Assembly (NCBI GenBank): GCA_937898445.1
Contig: CALEJY010000136.1
Coordinates: 1-17,063, forward strand
Length of the DNA stretch: 17,063 bases
Source: an uncultured Candidatus Melainabacteria bacterium
GTDB lineage: Bacteria; Cyanobacteriota; Vampirovibrionia; Gastranaerophilales; Gastranaerophilaceae
Direction of reading: 5' to 3'
Position 1 is the first letter of the stretch. Each line of letters starts with the position of its first letter. Of this stretch, positions 6,069-12,150 are shown one piece after another. The position numbers and the translations under genes are program-made. A model generated the notes under the pieces. The model searched no databases. It was not told where the DNA came from and worked only from the letters and a program-made list of their open reading frames with translations.

Positions 6069-6620
6069 ATGAATTTTATGAGTTTTAAGAAAATGGAAGT
6101 AATGGGTGCAACTAAGGACGAAGCAATGGCAAAGACACCCTTTGATAGAATCTTTTGTGATGCAACACAGGCATTTAAGAATTGGAAAAGCAAGCAACAT
6201 GACGGTTACACAGATGCAGATCTAAAGCAATTTATGCTTGATCAGCTTGAACTTAAGACTAAGAATGCACCTGGTCTTGGTATCTCAATTACTTTGGAAT
6301 CAGCTGTTGTTGATAGTCGTACTCGTCCTTATACTATTACTGATAATAAGAATAAGAACAGTAAGCATCGTTATAAGATGACTTATATGATTGTTGATAA
6401 AGATACACATGAGATTCTTGCTCAGACTAATGAAACTAAGGCTAAAGCTAAAGAACTTATGAAGAATCTTTATACTAATAAGAGTTATAAGGGTAACGCT
6501 GAGTGCTGGTTCACAAAGCAAGTAATTGAAGGAGAGAAGGTTGCATTTGATGCTACTTATACTCCTTCTAAGAATACTCATCCTGGTAAGTATCTTGTAT
6601 TTGGCATCGATAAAGACTAA
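6069..6620 (+). CDS. Conserved phage protein of unknown function, own promoter and terminator
   Basis: I recognise a pattern common in Bacteroides phages and mobile elements but know no function. The 183-residue product begins with M-S-F-K-K-M-E-V-M-G-A-T-K-D-E-A, has an A-F-K-N-W motif, a T-L-E-S-A-V-V-D-S-R-T-R-P-Y core, strand Y-K-M-T-Y-M-I-V-D, and ends K-Y-L-V-F-G-I-D. It is basic, soluble, and without membrane segments. ATG 6069 and ATG 6078 are both possible; the second gives the more typical M-S-F start. The gene is transcribed alone between a consensus promoter and a strong terminator, and uses C/G-ending codons (AAG, ATC, CTT) more than its neighbours, like the SSB gene. This suggests abundant expression. 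A nucleic-acid-binding role is a guess. Confidence 0.85.
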   Translation: MNFMSFKKMEVMGATKDEAMAKTPFDRIFCDATQAFKNWKSKQHDGYTDADLKQFMLDQLELKTKNAPGLGISITLESAVVDSRTRPYTITDNKNKNSKHRYKMTYMIVDKDTHEILAQTNETKAKAKELMKNLYTNKSYKGNAECWFTKQVIEGEKVAFDATYTPSKNTHPGKYLVFGIDKD

Positions 6621-6642
6621 TATTATTTTTAAAATTTAACTT

Positions 6643-6685
6643 TAAATGGAGGTAACTTAGAAATAAGTTATCTCCATTTATTTTT
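6643..6685 (+). terminator. Strong intrinsic terminator after the 6069 gene
   Basis: AAATGGAGGTAACTTA (6644-6659) pairs with TAAGTTATCTCCATTT (6664-6679) over 16 pairs with one G-T wobble, closed by a GAAA loop (6660-6663) and an outer T-A pair (6643/6680). TTTATTTTT (6677-6685) follows. It separates the single-gene unit from the phosphoesterase operon. Confidence 0.9.
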
Positions 6686-6716
6686 ATAAACGTAACTGTA
6701 ATTTAAAACCGAAAGG

Positions 6717-8231
6717 ATGAAATCAGAAACTATTAATAAATTAATTAAACATTTAAAAGCAATTAAAGCCGCTGATATTACAATTAATCAGTATGAAAAA
6801 ATAAACAACTTAAGTTCTACATTTATTAAAAATAAAATATATAGTATTAAAGTTGCCCATGAAGATGAAACAATTTCTGACGAAGATTATAATACTATAA
6901 TGAATTTATATGAATCTGTTAAACAAAAACATAGCAGAAATTCTGATATTGAAGACACTGATAATCGTTCTGAAGTAACTTTAGATAGAGATGACAATGG
7001 AAGAATAACTCAATACAATTTTAGTGTTAGTATAAGAGATAAAGTCCCTCTTACTGGACATTTTACTAGAGATGAAATGAGTCTTATTTATAGACTTTAT
7101 TCTAGTTATGGTAGTAATATTACTCAGAGGGAAGTATCTAGATTTTTTCCAGAATATTCTCTTTGTGATTTTAAAAGAATATTGAGAACTTTTAATATCA
7201 CTAAAGCATCTGCCCCATTTCCTCAACATATTATAGAGGAGAATGATAAATCAACTCTTCTTGATATGCAATTTAGAGAAAAAGAAAACGATTTCCTTAA
7301 ATCTTATGAAGCTGATAAAGTTAGACAAATGGATCTGCAACTTAAGAAATACATGAAGGAAAATTATGATTTAAAGAATCAAATCCAATCATTTTCTAAT
7401 ATTAATCTAAATCTTACAGGCGGAATATCTGTAACACCTAAGCCAAGTAATTCTAAGAAAGATTTATTTATTTATCTTTCTGATATGCATATTGGAGCAA
7501 GTGTAGGAGAAAATTCTCTTTATAATAATACTTATGATGCTAAAGAAGTTCAGAATAGATTAAATAAAATATATAATACTGTATATAATGCCGATGGTTA
7601 TGATTCTATAATTGTATGTAATATAGGAGATTCATTAGATGGGGAATATAATCAAACTACCAGAGGAGGACATTATCTTCCTCAAAATATGGATGAAAAG
7701 CAACAAATTAAATGTTTCTTAGAATCTATGTATGGGTTCTTCACTAATTTATCTACTATACCTCATAATGAAATTAAATATTATGCTGTAGGAGAATCTA
7801 ATCATGGTGGAGTATATGAATATGCAAGTCAAATCGCACTAAGTAAAGTATTAGATACAATTAATGTTAAAAGTACAGTATGGGATAAGTTTATAGGTCA
7901 TTTTATACATAAGGGGCATACCTATATATGCTCTCATGGAAAAGATAATAAAGATATGTTTAAAAATTGGCCTCTTACTCTCAACGATAAAACTGAAGGC
8001 ATTATCAACGAATATATGGATATAAATAATATTTCAACAGCTACTGTAATTAAAGGAGATTTACATCAATCTGCAATTACGTATGGTAAAAGATTTGTTT
8101 ATAGGTCTGTAGGTTCATTATTTGGAAGTAGTGGTTGGATTATGAAGAATTTTGGTAATACTCATGCTGCTTGTGATTATTCTATTGTTGATGAAAATCA
8201 ATCATTAGATGGAAGAGTAATACTTAACTAG
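6717..8231 (+). CDS. Calcineurin-like metallophosphoesterase with N-terminal DNA-binding-like region
   Basis: A 504-residue two-part protein. Residues ~245-504 carry the metallophosphoesterase metal ligands in order: S-D-M-H-I-G (Asp256, His258), G-D-S-L-D-G (Asp305, Asp308), E-S-N-H-G (Asn362, His363), S-H-G-K-D (His407) and G-D-L-H (His450). The set suggests an active phosphodiesterase or nuclease. Residues ~115-170 contain an R-E-V-S-R-F-F-P-E-Y-S-L helix-turn-helix-like stretch, and ~183-225 is a charged coiled-coil candidate. Substrate is unknown; replication-associated DNA ends or cyclic nucleotides are both possible. The start ATG follows C-C-G-A-A-A-G-G with no spaced Shine-Dalgarno. 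The stop at 8229-8231 is the only TAG stop seen here; if TAG were sense, the protein would gain about nine codons to TAA 8256-8258. Confidence 0.83.
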   Translation: MKSETINKLIKHLKAIKAADITINQYEKINNLSSTFIKNKIYSIKVAHEDETISDEDYNTIMNLYESVKQKHSRNSDIEDTDNRSEVTLDRDDNGRITQYNFSVSIRDKVPLTGHFTRDEMSLIYRLYSSYGSNITQREVSRFFPEYSLCDFKRILRTFNITKASAPFPQHIIEENDKSTLLDMQFREKENDFLKSYEADKVRQMDLQLKKYMKENYDLKNQIQSFSNINLNLTGGISVTPKPSNSKKDLFIYLSDMHIGASVGENSLYNNTYDAKEVQNRLNKIYNTVYNADGYDSIIVCNIGDSLDGEYNQTTRGGHYLPQNMDEKQQIKCFLESMYGFFTNLSTIPHNEIKYYAVGESNHGGVYEYASQIALSKVLDTINVKSTVWDKFIGHFIHKGHTYICSHGKDNKDMFKNWPLTLNDKTEGIINEYMDINNISTATVIKGDLHQSAITYGKRFVYRSVGSLFGSSGWIMKNFGNTHAACDYSIVDENQSLDGRVILN

Positions 8232-8233
8232 AA

Positions 8234-8359
8234 ATGGAATTATTATTTATAGATGTAAAAAACGAAAAGATTCTTGGTAAATTGTTTATTGATTGTTCAA
8301 AAATCTTTCAAGAAAAAGAGTTAGATAAACTAAAAGAAAATTTAAAAAAATTAATATAA
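8234..8359 (+). CDS. Very small hypothetical protein (41 aa)
   Basis: ATG 8234 begins two bases after the phosphoesterase stop and the frame runs to TAA 8357-8359. The product starts M-E-L-L-F-I-D-V-K-N-E-K and ends in a lysine/leucine-rich amphipathic helix (E-L-D-K-L-K-E-N-L-K-K-L-I). It resembles no family I know. Support is its spacing, the lack of any better frame and its regular helical tail. It conflicts with a TAG read-through of the preceding gene, with which it would overlap. Confidence 0.5.
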   Translation: MELLFIDVKNEKILGKLFIDCSKIFQEKELDKLKENLKKLI

Positions 8360-8372
8360 TAATTAAAGAAAA

Positions 8373-8534
8373 ATGAGAAAGTCTGATTATGCATTTGGTA
8401 AGTATAAACCAAACAAAAACGCAGTTAAAGTAACTTATAAAGGTACAGAGTATCTTTCTAAAGCACAATGTATGGCTCTTGAAGGAATTACAAGAAAACA
8501 ATTAGATGAATATCTTATTCTTAATAAACAATAA
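8373..8534 (+). CDS. Very small basic protein (53 aa), possible DNA-binding module
   Basis: ATG 8373 to TAA 8532-8534. The product is basic, with the pattern V-K-V-T-Y-K-G-T-E-Y-L-S-K-A-Q-C...L-E-G-I-T-R-K-Q-L-D-E-Y-L. The order of strand, short helix, G-I-T/S turn and helix resembles the N-terminal module of the resolvase-like gene at 3225 (Y-K-D-G...S-I-E-E-A...T-G-I-S...S-I), and small HTH/NUMOD DNA-binding units. It lies between two clearly coding genes with six bases to the next start. The function is unproven. Confidence 0.6.
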   Translation: MRKSDYAFGKYKPNKNAVKVTYKGTEYLSKAQCMALEGITRKQLDEYLILNKQ

Positions 8535-8540
8535 TAAATT

Positions 8541-9305
8541 ATGGAATTAAATCTCGAACAAGTACTTGCAGGAAAAGACACTCAAATTAAAGGTAAATCA
8601 TATTTTAGTACCGATGCTTATGTATCTCCTTTTATAGAGAAGATGTCTAAGTATACTGATAACTTTATTTATAATGGTATAATGCCAGATCAAATAACTT
8701 TATCTGAAGGTAGTACAGATGTTACATGGAACCGAATGTGGATTCAAGCAGTAATGCCAGATGAAAATGGATTTGATAATCATAGCCGTGTAGTAGGAAT
8801 GGTATATGGACTTGATATTCGTAAACCGGTAGTTAAATTTTATGTAGGAGGCCTTAATATGGCATGTTGTAATCTTTGTGTGTTTTCTCCTTCATTCTTA
8901 GATGTACAAGAACTTGAACCAGATTCAGCTATAAATTATAAACCAGTTGATAGACTTCTTGAACAGGTAGATAACGTTAGGGTTACTCTAGAAAAATTAC
9001 GTAATACTACAGTTGATTATAATGAAGTTCTTATTAATGAGAATCTTGGAGATTGGGTTCGTAAAACTTTAAATAGTACTTATTCTAATCAATATTCTAA
9101 AGTAAAGCTTGCAACATCTACTGCGATTGATGCTTATAAACTACTTTATGAAAATGAAGATTCTCCTTATTATGTACCTAAAGATACAAGTACTGATATG
9201 TTTAATATCTATAATGCTTGGACTCAAGTAATTACTAACGATAAGAGAGATATTATAAATAAAGCTGAAAAAACTTTGTTAATTGGTAATATTCTAGGAA
9301 TTTAA
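8541..9305 (+). CDS. Conserved phage protein, possibly distantly DUF932-like
   Basis: A 254-residue soluble protein. The middle part V-V-G-M-V-Y-G-L-D-I-R-K-P-V-V-K-F-Y-V-G-G, followed by N-M-A-C-C-N-L-C-V-F-S-P, is distinctive. It is faintly like the C-S-N-G region of DUF932 proteins of plasmids and phages, but I would not assert homology. The C-terminal ~100 residues are helical (L-L-E-Q-V-D-N-V-R-V-T-L-E-K-L) with W-V-R-K-T-L and a W-T-Q-V-I-T-N-D-K-R end that is also common in DUF932-type proteins. Three cysteines in five residues (A-C-C-N-L-C) could bind metal or be structural. ATG 8541 follows a TAATAAATT leader; the next gene starts two bases after its stop. Confidence 0.8.
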   Translation: MELNLEQVLAGKDTQIKGKSYFSTDAYVSPFIEKMSKYTDNFIYNGIMPDQITLSEGSTDVTWNRMWIQAVMPDENGFDNHSRVVGMVYGLDIRKPVVKFYVGGLNMACCNLCVFSPSFLDVQELEPDSAINYKPVDRLLEQVDNVRVTLEKLRNTTVDYNEVLINENLGDWVRKTLNSTYSNQYSKVKLATSTAIDAYKLLYENEDSPYYVPKDTSTDMFNIYNAWTQVITNDKRDIINKAEKTLLIGNILGI

Positions 9306-9307
9306 AT

Positions 9308-9514
9308 ATGTGGATATTTAAAGTAATATTAATTTTATATGCTTTAATTTATATTTTACTTGGAATCATTGTTAAATATAACATAGGTAATTCTCAATAT
9401 ATATTAAAAGAATATATTTCTAATGATAATTATATTAGCAATAATTTACCTATTAATTGCATTAATAATGGTTTCTTTTTATTAATAATTATTTGGTTAG
9501 CATTATTTAGTTGA
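9308..9514 (+). CDS. Small predicted membrane protein
   Basis: A 68-residue protein with two hydrophobic segments: residues ~4-22 (I-F-K-V-I-L-I-L-Y-A-L-I-Y-I-L-L) and ~54-67 (G-F-F-L-L-I-I-I-W-L-A-L-F), joined by a polar, Asn-rich loop. It is likely an inner-membrane protein with two passes. Small phage membrane proteins in early regions often act in host takeover, superinfection immunity or lysis control, but there is no motif to choose. The start lies two bases after the previous stop and the stop region overlaps the leader of the next gene. Confidence 0.65.
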   Translation: MWIFKVILILYALIYILLGIIVKYNIGNSQYILKEYISNDNYISNNLPINCINNGFFLLIIIWLALFS

Positions 9515-9516
9515 AT

Positions 9517-9714
9517 ATGGAACTAGCTATAATGGATTATTCAAATGGTACTTTACATATTTATCCAGTACCTAAATTAAATATGGAAGAATCTGAAATA
9601 TTAGACTATATAGAAGATCTGGGATTTAAATTAAGTCAGGTAGATTGGATGCTTGCATCTCATAAAATTGATGTATTTGATTATGGAGTTAGCGATCGTA
9701 TACAACAGCGATAA
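9517..9714 (+). CDS. Small hypothetical protein (65 aa)
   Basis: ATG 9517 is chosen over TTG 9511 because M-E-L-A-I-M-D-Y-S-N-G-T-L-H-I-Y resembles starts of small Bacteroides phage and mobile-element proteins. The product is acidic, with strand-turn-strand at the N-terminus, a helix (E-E-S-E-I-L-D-Y-I-E-D-L-G-F) and W-M-L-A-S-H near residue 45. This strand-strand-helix build would suit a small protein-interaction fold. No function can be given. It overlaps the next gene by 32 bases in another frame. Confidence 0.65.
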   Translation: MELAIMDYSNGTLHIYPVPKLNMEESEILDYIEDLGFKLSQVDWMLASHKIDVFDYGVSDRIQQR

Positions 9715-9961
9715 GCATAAAGACTTTTATAATTCTTTAATAAATTATTTATTACAAAATAATATTAAGTATAGTAGCTTTGATGCTAAATATACTAAAG
9801 AAAGAAAGAAAAGTTATAGAGTTAAAGGAGCATTTAGTGCTAGATTAGATCCCTTTGTAGGAATATATGAGAATAATAATCCTATAAAAGGATTTTATTC
9901 AGAAGCTAATGAATGTACTTTAGATAATATTATAAACTATATTAAAACTAATAATATATGA
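9683..9961 (+). CDS. Small conserved-looking protein, possible thioredoxin-like fold
   Basis: The frame is open from a TTG at 9653, but ATG 9683 (M-E-L-A-I-V-Y-N-S-D-K-H) is a much better start; it gives 92 residues. The run Y-N-S-D-K-H-K-D-F-Y-N-S-L, then N-N-I-K-Y-S-S-F-D-A, the D-P-F-V-G-I-Y strand with a proline before it, and K-G-F-Y-S-E-A-N-E-C-T-L-D-N-I-I give a beta-alpha-beta then beta-beta-alpha order seen in thioredoxin/glutaredoxin folds. There is no C-x-x-C, so a redox activity is not supported. Its stop overlaps the dUTPase start (ATGA). Confidence 0.68.
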   Translation: MELAIVYNSDKHKDFYNSLINYLLQNNIKYSSFDAKYTKERKKSYRVKGAFSARLDPFVGIYENNNPIKGFYSEANECTLDNIINYIKTNNI

Positions 9962-10467
9962 GAGTAAATGTAATTAATAATTCTGAAAATCCACTTCCTA
10001 AATATGAATCTGAGTATGCTGCAGGTTTAGATTTACGTGCTTCTTTTAAATATATTACTCCTGAGAATCCATTAAAGCTTTACGGAGAAGGAGAAATTGT
10101 ATTTGCTGGAGAACATCACGCTAAGACTATGTTACGGCTTGAACCTGGAAGTAGAGCAATTATTCCTACTGATATGTTTGTGTCTATCCCAAGCGGACAT
10201 TTTGCAGCAATATATCCAAGAAGTGGTCTTAGTATTAAAAAAGGTTTGGGTTTATGTAACTCTGTTGGGGTTATAGATGCAGATTATAGGGGAAATATCG
10301 GTATTCCTGTAATTAATAATGGTTTAGAAACTATTTGGATAGAAGATGGTGAACGTATTGCTCAACTTATTCTTCAACCATATATTACAGTAGATTGGAA
10401 TCAAGTAACTAGTCTTGATGAAACTAAAAGAGGAGAAGGTGGTTTTAATTCAACAGGAACAAAATGA
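9958..10467 (+). CDS. dut: dUTPase (deoxyuridine 5'-triphosphate nucleotidohydrolase)
   Basis: It hydrolyses dUTP to dUMP and pyrophosphate, keeping uracil out of phage DNA and supplying dTMP synthesis. All five trimeric-dUTPase motifs are visible in 169 residues: A-A-G-L-D-L-R-A (motif I, ~21-28), P-R-S-G-L-S (II, ~87), N-S-V-G-V-I-D-A-D-Y-R-G (III, ~101-112), G-E-R-I-A-Q-L (IV) and R-G-E-G-G-F-N-S-T-G (V, at the C-terminus). It is somewhat longer than the usual ~145 residues because of an insert around 35-55 (Y-G-E-G-E-I-V-F-A-G-E-H-H). Start and stop both form four-base ATGA overlaps, so it is translated as part of a polycistronic message. Confidence 0.96.
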   Translation: MRVNVINNSENPLPKYESEYAAGLDLRASFKYITPENPLKLYGEGEIVFAGEHHAKTMLRLEPGSRAIIPTDMFVSIPSGHFAAIYPRSGLSIKKGLGLCNSVGVIDADYRGNIGIPVINNGLETIWIEDGERIAQLILQPYITVDWNQVTSLDETKRGEGGFNSTGTK

Positions 10468-10628
10468 CAACACAGGCACAGAATTCAATTAATCTATATA
10501 AAGGTAATAATCCTAGTAAAATTAAAATAGGATTATCTTTACAGAAACCATCAGTAGTTAAAGAACTTATGGATTATTTTAAAGTAGATAGCAAAGACAA
10601 ATTAGCACTTAAATTATCACAATTATAA
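10464..10628 (+). CDS. Small hypothetical protein (54 aa)
   Basis: ATG 10464 overlaps the dUTPase stop (ATGA) and TAA 10626-10628 overlaps the next ATG (TAATG); this coupling is good evidence for translation. The product has an N-terminal M-T-T-Q-A-Q, a basic centre (N-P-S-K-I-K-I-G-L-S-L-Q-K-P) and a C-terminal helix (K-D-K-L-A-L-K-L-S-Q-L). The pattern S-V-V-K-E-L-M-D-Y-F resembles an alpha-helical recognition element, but the protein is too short for a confident call. Confidence 0.65.
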   Translation: MTTQAQNSINLYKGNNPSKIKIGLSLQKPSVVKELMDYFKVDSKDKLALKLSQL

Positions 10629-10981
10629 TGGGACTTGATATTAGTTTTAGAAAAGTAAAAAGAACTGATTTATCTTATTTTCGTAAGGTTAATTTTTTAG
10701 TTAAATTCTTTAATGATAAATACCCAGAATTAAAAAATTGTTATCCTATAGATATAACTAAAGAAGATTTATTTGATCTTAAAAATCGATGTGAAGAAGT
10801 ATTGCACGATCATACTAAAGCAGATAAATTGCTTCCAACACAAGATGGATTTTTCTTTGGGTCTGTAGATTATGATGATGATTATTATAAAGATGTACAA
10901 GATGTATTAAATGCTGTAGCTGATATGTTATCAATAGATTTAGCTAATAATGAAAATATAGAATTTGAAATTTGGTATTAA
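10628..10981 (+). CDS. Conserved small phage/mobile-element protein of unknown function
   Basis: A 117-residue protein starting M-G-L-D-I-S-F-R-K-V. The combination of that start with Y-F-R-K-V-N-F-L, N-C-Y-P-I-D-I-T-K-E-D-L, a helix with L-K-N-R-C-E-E-V-L, then L-L-P-T-Q-D-G-F-F-F-G-S-V-D-Y-D-D-D-Y-Y-K is one I associate with a widespread but uncharacterised family in phages and other mobile elements. It is acidic and soluble. The F-F-F-G-S-x-x-Y-D motif is its most distinctive part. It overlaps the previous stop by one base (TAATG). Confidence 0.8.
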   Translation: MGLDISFRKVKRTDLSYFRKVNFLVKFFNDKYPELKNCYPIDITKEDLFDLKNRCEEVLHDHTKADKLLPTQDGFFFGSVDYDDDYYKDVQDVLNAVADMLSIDLANNENIEFEIWY

Positions 10982-11002
10982 TTGTTTTATAAACGATGTG
11001 TG

Positions 11003-11257
11003 ATGATTAAACAAGATTTCATTAAAATAATCCAAAGTCAACTTGATTGGGATGATAAAATAACTAAATTAGAAAATATTCTTCAAACAGAATTATATAT
11101 GTCAGATATGTATTCTCATCCTACGTTTTTATTTGAGTATATTATTAGGGATAAATTTACCAAAGACGGGGAAGATATTATCTATACCTATATTTATGAA
11201 GAAGGAGAACGAGATCTAGAATATTTATGGAATAAAGTAAAAGATTATAGAAAATAA
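11003..11257 (+). CDS. Small hypothetical protein (84 aa)
   Basis: The frame opens at TTG 10982, but ATG 11003 (M-I-K-Q-D-F-I-K-I-I) is the likelier start. The protein is acidic and helical at first (L-D-W-D-D-K-I-T-K-L-E-N-I-L), then T-F-L-F-E-Y-I-I-R-D-K-F and a strand G-E-D-I-I-Y-T-Y-I-Y. It has no recognised domain, signal or membrane segment. The stop overlaps the next start (TAATG), supporting a real coupled gene. Confidence 0.65.
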   Translation: MIKQDFIKIIQSQLDWDDKITKLENILQTELYMSDMYSHPTFLFEYIIRDKFTKDGEDIIYTYIYEEGERDLEYLWNKVKDYRK

Positions 11258-11460
11258 TGGAATTTAATAAATTAAATTCAGTAACTGATAAACTAGGAAA
11301 ATACTTTTATACTAGTAATGATGATTATATTACTGTTACTAAATGGAGTAATGGAGAAGGATATGATATAGATTTAAATGGAAAACTTGTTCAACTTCAT
11401 GAATGTGAATTAGATGCTATTAATTATTTAGTTCAAACATTACGATATGAAGAAAAGTGA
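11257..11460 (+). CDS. Small hypothetical protein (67 aa)
   Basis: It starts at ATG 11257 in a TAATG overlap and ends 14 bases inside the next gene. The N-terminal half is strand-rich (Y-F-Y-T-S-N-D-D-Y-I-T-V-T-K-W-S-N-G-E-G) and the C-terminal half is a helix (L-H-E-C-E-L-D-A-I-N-Y-L-V-Q-T-L). The beta-beta-beta-alpha order, with the W-S-N-G-E-G-Y-D-I-D turn, recalls small phage proteins of several unrelated families. The function is unknown. Confidence 0.65.
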   Translation: MEFNKLNSVTDKLGKYFYTSNDDYITVTKWSNGEGYDIDLNGKLVQLHECELDAINYLVQTLRYEEK

Positions 11461-11758
11461 TTTTTGTAAAGTAGCTACAACAATATTAACAATAGAAGAT
11501 TTCTTTGATAAATCTTTTAAGTTAAATATAGATTTAATATCTTCTTCGGTTTCAGACTATTATGTTATTTCAAGTATCTTATTTGAAACTAATTACGGTA
11601 TTAAAGGTAAAGAATTCCTTGATTGGTGGTTTTATGAAAGAGATACAAACAAATCCACAAAAGAACAATTATGGGATGAAAATGGAGATCCTATAGATGT
11701 AGACTCTATTTTATCTTTATATCAATATATGGAAGATAATTATAGAAATAATTGTTAA
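11447..11758 (+). CDS. Small hypothetical protein, last gene of the middle operon
   Basis: A 103-residue acidic protein starting M-K-K-S-D-F-C-K-V-A. It contains F-L-D-W-W-F-Y-E-R-D and W-D-E-N-G-D-P-I-D-V, patterns that occur in small uncharacterised Bacteroides phage proteins, but I know no function. It overlaps the preceding gene by 14 bases. Its last bases contain the -33 element of the promoter that drives the downstream structured RNA, so the two units abut exactly. No terminator separates it from the RNA. Confidence 0.7.
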   Translation: MKKSDFCKVATTILTIEDFFDKSFKLNIDLISSSVSDYYVISSILFETNYGIKGKEFLDWWFYERDTNKSTKEQLWDENGDPIDVDSILSLYQYMEDNYRNNC

Positions 11759-11782
11759 ATTAAATAATTTATAGTATATTTG
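11752..11782 (+). promoter_or_regulatory. Bacteroides-type promoter for the structured RNA
   Basis: TTG at 11752-11754 (preceded by A instead of T), a 20-base spacer, then TATATTTG at 11775-11782, matching TAnnTTTG. Transcription should begin near 11786-11789, at the first base-paired segment of the RNA and 25-30 bases after the upstream stop codon. The match is nearly as good as that of the 6010 promoter. Confidence 0.65.
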
Positions 11783-11783
11783 A

Positions 11784-12142
11784 CTTTGACGTAGTGCTTC
11801 TTTGCAGATCAGTTCTAGCACATAATAAACATTAGAACCGTGCGTGTATTCGCTTGTCAAAGCTAACTGCCCTAGGAATCCCGCTCTGTCTTTGGCCCTG
11901 ACAACGAGTGCTGGTATAAATCGGGGCGTGCCCAGCATCACAGTGTGTATACATTGGTTAGTAGCGATGACTCCTTAGTGAAAGTCTCAGACTTTTAACG
12001 AAAATAGTACCTAAGAAGGGGAAGGAGTTCAAGTTGGCATATATCAATAGAGTAAAAATTGATATTACCAGCATAGGGGGCCCTATATACTATTGTTAAT
12101 TCAGATAAGTCCTAAGTATTTTCTTAGGACTTATCTTTTTTT
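11784..12142 (+). ncRNA. Orphan structured non-coding RNA (~355 nt), class not recognised
   Basis: This stretch has no credible protein frame, is framed by a promoter and a terminator, and by hand count is about 45% G+C over 11781-12040 (about 56% over 11851-11940), against roughly 30% in the neighbouring genes. It folds into many compatible helices: CTTTGAC 11784-11790/GTCAAAG 11856-11862; GTTCTA 11812-11817/TAGAAC 11833-11838; CTAAC 11863-11867/GTTAG 11957-11961; CTCTGTC 11884-11890 with GACA..GAG 11900-11908; TGCTGG 11909-11914/CCAGCA 11932-11937; GACTCCTT 11969-11976/AAGGAGTT 12022-12029; AAAGTC 11981-11986/GACTTT 11990-11995; ATATCAAT 12041-12048/ATTGATAT 12058-12065; ATAGG 12073-12077/CCTAT 12082-12086. 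I see no signatures of tmRNA, RNase P RNA, 4.5S, 6S, tRNA or a group I core. Confidence 0.82.
12103..12142 (+). terminator. Intrinsic terminator of the structured RNA
   Basis: AGATAAGTCCTAAG (12103-12116) pairs perfectly over 14 bases with CTTAGGACTTATCT (12123-12136), with loop TATTTT and a T-run through 12142 (TTTTTTT from 12136). It ends nine bases before the ligase start. The ligase operon must therefore be transcribed by read-through or from a promoter hidden in the RNA gene. Confidence 0.92.
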
Positions 12143-12150
12143 ATCTATTT

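Noticed and set aside
11717..11941. Minus-strand open frame of 74 codons inside the orphan RNA gene
   Set aside because: It exists because the RNA gene is GC-rich and poor in stops. It opposes every other gene, has no family resemblance, and the promoter/terminator pair points to plus-strand transcription of an RNA.
11961..11990. Hammerhead-like core in the orphan RNA (GATGA ... GAAA)
   Set aside because: The conserved C-U-G-A-N-G-A is not met (G-C-G-A-T-G-A), the pairs next to GAAA do not form a proper stem II, and GACTCCTT is better used in the helix with 12022-12029.
11784..12142. Second group I intron, tmRNA or RNase P RNA
   Set aside because: No P/Q/R/S-type boxes and no split protein gene around it (the 11447 gene ends and the ligase starts cleanly). 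No tRNA-like end or tag frame for tmRNA; no conserved G-A-A-A-G-T-C-C-G or A-C-A-G-A-A elements for RNase P.
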